24,325 nt of DNA from contig UQHZ01000025.1 of assembly GCA_900541055.1 (NCBI GenBank), positions 1 to 24,325 of the forward strand. Reading direction: 5' to 3'. The position numbers were made by a program, and so were the translations under genes. Every line of letters starts with the position of its first letter. The first letter of the stretch is position 1. This stretch comes from an uncultured Collinsella sp. GTDB taxonomy: Bacteria; Actinomycetota; Coriobacteriia; Coriobacteriales; Coriobacteriaceae. The notes under the pieces were generated by a model that saw only the letters and a program-made list of their open reading frames with translations, did no database searches and was not told the origin of the DNA. This document shows, in pieces, positions 20,871 through 24,325 of the stretch.

Positions 20871-22160
20871 ATGAGCGATATTTTGGATGTCTACGGTCGC
20901 GAGGTGCTCGACAGCCGCGGCAACCCCACCGTCGAGGTCGAGGTCGTGCTCGAGGACGGCAGCTTCGGCCGCGCGATGGTACCTTCGGGCGCTTCGACCG
21001 GCGCCTTTGAGGCATGTGAGCTGCGCGACGGCGACAAGGGCCGCTATCTGGGCAAGGGTGTCTCGCAGGCCGTCGAGCACGTCAACAACGAGTGTGCCGA
21101 TGCCGTCGTGGGCCTCGACGCCTTCGATCAGCGCGCCGTCGATGCCGCGCTAATCGCCGCGGACGGTACGCCCAACAAGACCAAGCTCGGCGCCAACGCC
21201 ATTCTGGGCGTGTCGCTGGCCGTTGCCCGCGCCGCAGCCGAGTCGGCGGGCCTGTCGCTGTACCAGTACCTGGGCGGTGTCAACGCCCATCTGCTGCCCA
21301 CGCCCATGATGAACATCCTCAACGGCGGTGTGCATGCCGACAATAACGTCGACTTCCAGGAGTTCATGATCATGCCGGTGGGCGCCCCGAGCTTTGCCGA
21401 GGGCCTGCGTTGGTGCGCCGAGGTCTACCACACCCTCAAGGGCGTGCTGCACGAGGCCGGCCTGGGCGGCGGCGTGGGCGACGAGGGCGGCTTTGCCCCC
21501 AACCTTAAGACCAATGCCGAGCCGTTCGAGTACATCACCAAGGCCGTCGAGAAGGCTGGCTTTAAGCCCGGCGTCGACTTTATGTACGCCATGGATCCGG
21601 CGTCCACCGAGTTCTACAACGCTGAGACCGGTATGTACGAGCTCAAGGGCGAGGGCGTTGAGTACACGAGCGCCCAGATGGTCGATTACTGGGAGAAACT
21701 CGTCGACACCTATCCCATCATCTCCATCGAGGACGGCATGGCCGAGGAAGACTGGGACGGCTGGGTTGAGCTCACCAGCCGCATTGGCAACAAGGTGCAG
21801 CTGGTGGGCGACGACCTGTTCGTCACCAACACCGAGCGCCTCAAGAAGGGCATCGAGCTGGGCGCCGCCAACGCGATTCTGGTCAAGGTCAACCAGATCG
21901 GCACGCTCACCGAGTCGCTCGAGGCCATCGAAACCGCCAAGGAGGCCGGCTATGCTTGCATCGTGAGCCACCGCTCCGGCGAGACCGAGGATTCCACGAT
22001 CGCCGACCTGGTCGTGGGTGTCAACGCCGGCCAGATCAAATCGGGCGCCCCGTGCCGCAGCGACCGCATCGCCAAGTACAACCAGCTCATCCGCATCGAG
22101 GACGAGCTCGAGGGCAGCGCGCGCTACGCCGGCAAGGCCGCGTTCTACAACATTCGCTAA
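20871..22160 (+). CDS. eno: Enolase
   Basis: This 429-residue glycolytic enzyme converts 2-phosphoglycerate to phosphoenolpyruvate, which is also the phosphoryl donor for the PTS. It shows REVLDSRGNPTVEVEV at the N-terminus, GASTGAFEACELRDGD, and the metal ligands in AMDPASTEFY, SIEDGMAEEDW and VGDDLFVTN. The active-site Lys motif ILVKVNQIGTLTES and SHRSGETEDSTIADL follow. Full length. AGAGGGAGA precedes the ATG. The gene is monocistronic, between two terminators, and codon bias is strong, as expected for a highly expressed gene. Confidence 0.98.
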   Translation: MSDILDVYGREVLDSRGNPTVEVEVVLEDGSFGRAMVPSGASTGAFEACELRDGDKGRYLGKGVSQAVEHVNNECADAVVGLDAFDQRAVDAALIAADGTPNKTKLGANAILGVSLAVARAAAESAGLSLYQYLGGVNAHLLPTPMMNILNGGVHADNNVDFQEFMIMPVGAPSFAEGLRWCAEVYHTLKGVLHEAGLGGGVGDEGGFAPNLKTNAEPFEYITKAVEKAGFKPGVDFMYAMDPASTEFYNAETGMYELKGEGVEYTSAQMVDYWEKLVDTYPIISIEDGMAEEDWDGWVELTSRIGNKVQLVGDDLFVTNTERLKKGIELGAANAILVKVNQIGTLTESLEAIETAKEAGYACIVSHRSGETEDSTIADLVVGVNAGQIKSGAPCRSDRIAKYNQLIRIEDELEGSARYAGKAAFYNIR

Positions 22161-22224
22161 ACAAGTGGTGCTCGCGGGGGGCGGGGTTGACTCGGCTCCG
22201 TTCCACTTCTGATGGCCGTCATTG

Positions 22225-22256
22225 GGCGCTGGGCCATATGGCTCAGCGCCTTTTTT
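22225..22256 (+). terminator. Intrinsic terminator after eno
   Basis: GGCGCTGGGCC (22225-22235) pairs with GGCTCAGCGCC (22240-22250), with one G-U pair, around an ATAT loop and followed by six T's. Confidence 0.93.
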
Positions 22257-22295
22257 ATGTCGAGCAAAGGCTGTCGAAGGTGGTGCGCGCGCTCG

Positions 22296-22304
22296 TGCTA
22301 TAAC
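22296..22304 (+). promoter_or_regulatory. Probable extended -10 promoter of the septum gene
   Basis: TGCTATAAC has the TGn extension and a TATAAC -10 box, 44 nt before the septum-protein ATG and downstream of the eno terminator. No good -35 is seen. Confidence 0.45.
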
Positions 22305-22347
22305 TAGAATACTTAGCGCAAACAAACCTCAACCGCACAAGGCGCAC

Positions 22348-23112
22348 ATGGATCAGATTTACGACAACAGGTACTATTCCGCCGGTTCGCGTGAGCCGTC
22401 GCCTCGCCCTGCGCGCACGGTGCAGCTCGGTGGGTCCGTCTACGCCGGCGCCGACCGCTCCACGCAGCGCCCGACAAGTACCTCGCGCCCCAATGCTCAA
22501 GTGAATACTTCGACAGATGGACCAGTACGTCCGACACGTTCGCCGCATTCGTTGCGTCCCTCGGCCCAGACGCACGACAAATCGAGCAGACCTTCGAGCC
22601 GTCTTTCGGGCTCGGACTTTATGCGCTACGCCAACGACAATGCGGTGGTCAAGGCGATCTATGACTTTACGCATGGCTCTCTGCGCCCTCTGTTTATCGG
22701 TATCGTGGTGGCGCTGGCGCTCGTGAGCCTGTATTTCCCTGTACGCGACCTGTACGTGGCTAAGCGCTCGAGCGACATCTTGGCCAAGCAGGTCGAGATT
22801 CGCGAGCAATATAACGACGAGCTGCAAAAAAGTGTCGACAAGCTGCTCTCGGAGGAGGGCATCAAGGATGCGGCGTCCGAGGACCTGGGGCTGGTGATGC
22901 CCGGTGAGACTAGGATTGATGTCTTAGGTTTGGATGACGATTCGGACTCGTCGTCGGCTGAAAAGAAGTCCTCGAACGCCAAGAAGGCCAGCGAAGTTGC
23001 CAAGGAAATCGAAGAAGTCGGCAAGGACGCGCCGTGGTACGTCCAGACGCTCGACATGCTGTTTGGATTTAACGGCGTCGAGGGCCAGACGGTCGTGTCC
23101 AACGGCGAATAG
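22348..23112 (+). CDS. DivIC/FtsB-like septum formation initiator
   Basis: This is a 254-residue single-pass membrane protein. Residues 1 to about 90 are a long Ser/Thr/Pro/Arg-rich, probably disordered cytoplasmic tail. A transmembrane helix at about 114-133 (LFIGIVVALALVSLYFP) is followed by a short coiled coil at about 136-170 and the DivIC-type DAASEDLGLVMPGE. The C-terminus is acidic and Ser/Lys-rich. FtsB/DivIC proteins stabilise the divisome with FtsL and FtsQ/DivIB. The ATG at 22348 is taken because upstream in-frame codons fall in the eno terminator; the ribosome-binding site is weak (AAGG). The order eno, FtsB-like, ppx is conserved in Actinobacteria, where a DUF501 gene normally lies between the last two and is missing here. 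Confidence 0.88.
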   Translation: MDQIYDNRYYSAGSREPSPRPARTVQLGGSVYAGADRSTQRPTSTSRPNAQVNTSTDGPVRPTRSPHSLRPSAQTHDKSSRPSSRLSGSDFMRYANDNAVVKAIYDFTHGSLRPLFIGIVVALALVSLYFPVRDLYVAKRSSDILAKQVEIREQYNDELQKSVDKLLSEEGIKDAASEDLGLVMPGETRIDVLGLDDDSDSSSAEKKSSNAKKASEVAKEIEEVGKDAPWYVQTLDMLFGFNGVEGQTVVSNGE

Positions 23113-23132
23113 CGCCCGGAGGGGAGCCCGCA

Positions 23133-24134
23133 ATGACAAATTGCAAACGCTATAAGGTAGCCGCGATCGACCTGGGAACGGTGTCGTCGCGACTGGTGTT
23201 GGCCCAGGTCGAGGGCGGGGCGATCGTGGGATCGTCCAAGCATACCGAGATTACCGATCTGGGCGAGGGCGTGGACGCGACGGGCCGCTTTTGCGAGGCG
23301 GCCGTTGAGCGCGTGCTCGCTGCGTGTCGGATGTTTGTGGACGAGGCCCGTGCCTTTGGGGCCGCGTGCGTCTGCACCACGTGCACGAGTGCCGCGCGCG
23401 ATGCGTCCAACGCCGTGCTGCTGCTGGACGGCCTGCGCGAGCTGGGTCTCGAGCCGCAGGTGATTCCAGGAGAGGTCGAGGCGCGCCTGACGTTTTTTGG
23501 CGTGGCGCACGACTTTGCAGGCGAGCGCATCATCGTCGCCGATTCGGGTGGCGGATCCACGGAGCTCGCGACGGGCGTATACGCTCCGGAGCGCGGGGTC
23601 TTTGCGCTGGAGGGAACGCGTTCGCTGGACATTGGCTGCCGTCGTGTGACGGAGCGCTTCTTCTCCGCGTTGCCGCCTGCGGACGGCGAGCTTGCCGCCG
23701 CTGGCGCATGGGCGGGCGAGCAGTTCTCCGCCTATTTTGAGGGCCTGCCCAGCGACTTTGAGCGCGCCGAGCGCCTCGTTGCGGTGGGCGGTACCGTCAC
23801 CACGCTCGTGGCGCTGGTCCACGAACTGGAGCCGTACGACTCGAGCTTTGTGCACCTGAGCGAGCTTTCGCTGGACCAGGTTTCGGCCGCTATCGAGCGC
23901 ATGTCCACGCTGGACGTGGAGGGCATCGCTGCGCTGCCGGGTGTGCAGCCCAAGCGCGCGAGCGTGATCTTGGCTGGTGCCGTGGTGATTCGCGAACTCA
24001 TGCGCGCCGGCGGTTACGACATGCTCACCGTAAGCGAGAACAGCCTCCTCGCCGGCATGGCCGCCACCATCAACGAGACTCTCGACGGCGTGACCCCCAC
24101 CATCGGCTGGACCCCCAACCTCAGCGCCCTTTAA
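23133..24134 (+). CDS. Ppx/GppA-family phosphatase
   Basis: This 333-residue protein is of the exopolyphosphatase / guanosine pentaphosphate phosphatase family, with the ASKHA actin-like fold. AAIDLGTVSSRLVLA (phosphate 1 loop), CTTCTSAARDASN, PGEVEARLTFFG, IVADSGGGSTELATG (phosphate 2 loop) and AVGGTVTTLVAL are in the expected order. The length corresponds to the short, two-domain actinobacterial Ppx form, without the HD-like C-terminal domain of E. coli Ppx. GGAGGGGAG at 23117-23125 supports the ATG. It lies 20 nt after the septum gene and is probably cotranscribed with it. Whether polyphosphate or pppGpp is preferred cannot be told from sequence. Confidence 0.92.
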   Translation: MTNCKRYKVAAIDLGTVSSRLVLAQVEGGAIVGSSKHTEITDLGEGVDATGRFCEAAVERVLAACRMFVDEARAFGAACVCTTCTSAARDASNAVLLLDGLRELGLEPQVIPGEVEARLTFFGVAHDFAGERIIVADSGGGSTELATGVYAPERGVFALEGTRSLDIGCRRVTERFFSALPPADGELAAAGAWAGEQFSAYFEGLPSDFERAERLVAVGGTVTTLVALVHELEPYDSSFVHLSELSLDQVSAAIERMSTLDVEGIAALPGVQPKRASVILAGAVVIRELMRAGGYDMLTVSENSLLAGMAATINETLDGVTPTIGWTPNLSAL

Positions 24135-24138
24135 ATAA

Positions 24139-24203
24139 GTTGCGGTGAAATACGGACTAAAATCGCCCTTTCGGGCACCAAACAGTCCCTATTCCACCGC
24201 AAC
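24139..24203 (+). repeat. Long imperfect inverted repeat after ppx (probable terminator/repeat unit)
   Basis: The arms at 24139-24158 and 24184-24203 pair over 18 of 20 positions (GTTGCGGTG at the left, CACCGCAAC at the right). A nested GCCC-TTTC-GGGC hairpin sits at the centre. No T-tract follows, so it is more like an intergenic repeat than a standard terminator, although it may stop or protect the ppx transcript. Confidence 0.7.
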
Positions 24204-24209
24204 TCAACA

Positions 24210-24271
24210 GCCGGCACCTGGGGACGTTCCTTTTCTGCCGGCACCTGGGGACAGTCCTTGCGGGGCGTCCC
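24210..24271. repeat. Tandem GGCACCTGGGGAC-type repeat cluster
   Basis: GCCGGCACCTGGGGAC occurs exactly at 24210-24225 and 24237-24252, 27 bp apart. The second copy is followed by AGTCC and by GTCCCC (24266-24271), the reverse complement of GGGGAC. The words resemble the loop of the hairpin at 14211-14251. Such GGGGAC / GTCCCC repeats are what I would expect of REP-type sequences mobilised by a TnpA-REP transposase, though none is visible in the window. Confidence 0.6.
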
Positions 24272-24279
24272 CACAGCGC

Positions 24280-24325
24280 CTATGCCAGCTTGTCGATTTG
24301 CCCAATCTCCCAGAGCGGAATGTTG
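24280..24325 (-). CDS. Possible C-terminus of a minus-strand gene (partial)
   Basis: Read on the minus strand from the window edge, one frame gives NIPLWEIGQIDKLA followed by TAG. The segment is short, but its composition is protein-like and it lies just beyond an intergenic repeat cluster, where a converging gene would be expected. The product is not recognisable from 14 residues. Confidence 0.35.
   Translation of the reverse strand, partial: NIPLWEIGQIDKLA

Noticed and set aside
24139..24271. CRISPR array.
   Set aside because: There are only two direct repeat copies with an 11-base gap, no regular spacers and no cas genes.

Overview
The window looks like a high-GC, human-gut-type coriobacterium, most likely Collinsella or a close relative. 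This rests on strong C/G-ending codon use, extended -10 promoters of the TGCTAnnnT type, the eno / septum-initiator / ppx gene order shared with Actinobacteria, and a catabolic locus of a kind I recall being reported for Collinsella. The genus is an inference. No ribosomal or tRNA gene is present to anchor it.

Bases 1-9059 hold a sugar-uptake island. It begins with the 3' end of a SIS-domain deglycase, followed by mannose-family PTS genes EIIA, EIIB, EIIC and EIID and a strong terminator. Next comes an EamA-type transporter, then a second EIIC-EIID pair behind its own promoter, another terminator and an MFS transporter. The island ends with a second, complete SIS deglycase under a promoter matching that of EIIC2, and an AP-endonuclease-fold epimerase. 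The deglycase is FrlB-like: it keeps the Glu and His, 16 residues apart, that are catalytic in FraB/FrlB. The epimerase is FrlC-like. Together they point to uptake, phosphorylation and cleavage of glycated amino acids (Amadori products such as fructoselysine and its epimer). The two EIID genes and the ends of the two EIIC genes are identical over 1,037 bp, while the middle of EIIC differs. This suggests two permeases with different substrates kept alike elsewhere by recent duplication or gene conversion. A shared direct-repeat motif, 35 bp apart around an identical TATAAT, marks both internal promoters.

Bases 9229-18373 carry a complete histidine pathway: a HisZ-HisG fusion, then HisD, HisC, HisB, HisH, HisA, HisF, HisI, a 75-residue unknown protein and HisE. 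A PHP-type histidinol-phosphatase converges from the other strand, 2 nt away. A perfect 15-bp hairpin of repeat-like sequence lies inside the operon between hisB and hisH.

Bases 18374-24325 are housekeeping and mixed genes. They comprise an intergenic region with a perfect 21-bp inverted repeat, a stand-alone LarC C-terminal domain, a YfcE-like phosphodiesterase, mazG, enolase, a DivIC/FtsB-like septum protein and a Ppx/GppA phosphatase. The window closes with an intergenic repeat cluster and what may be the tail of a minus-strand gene.
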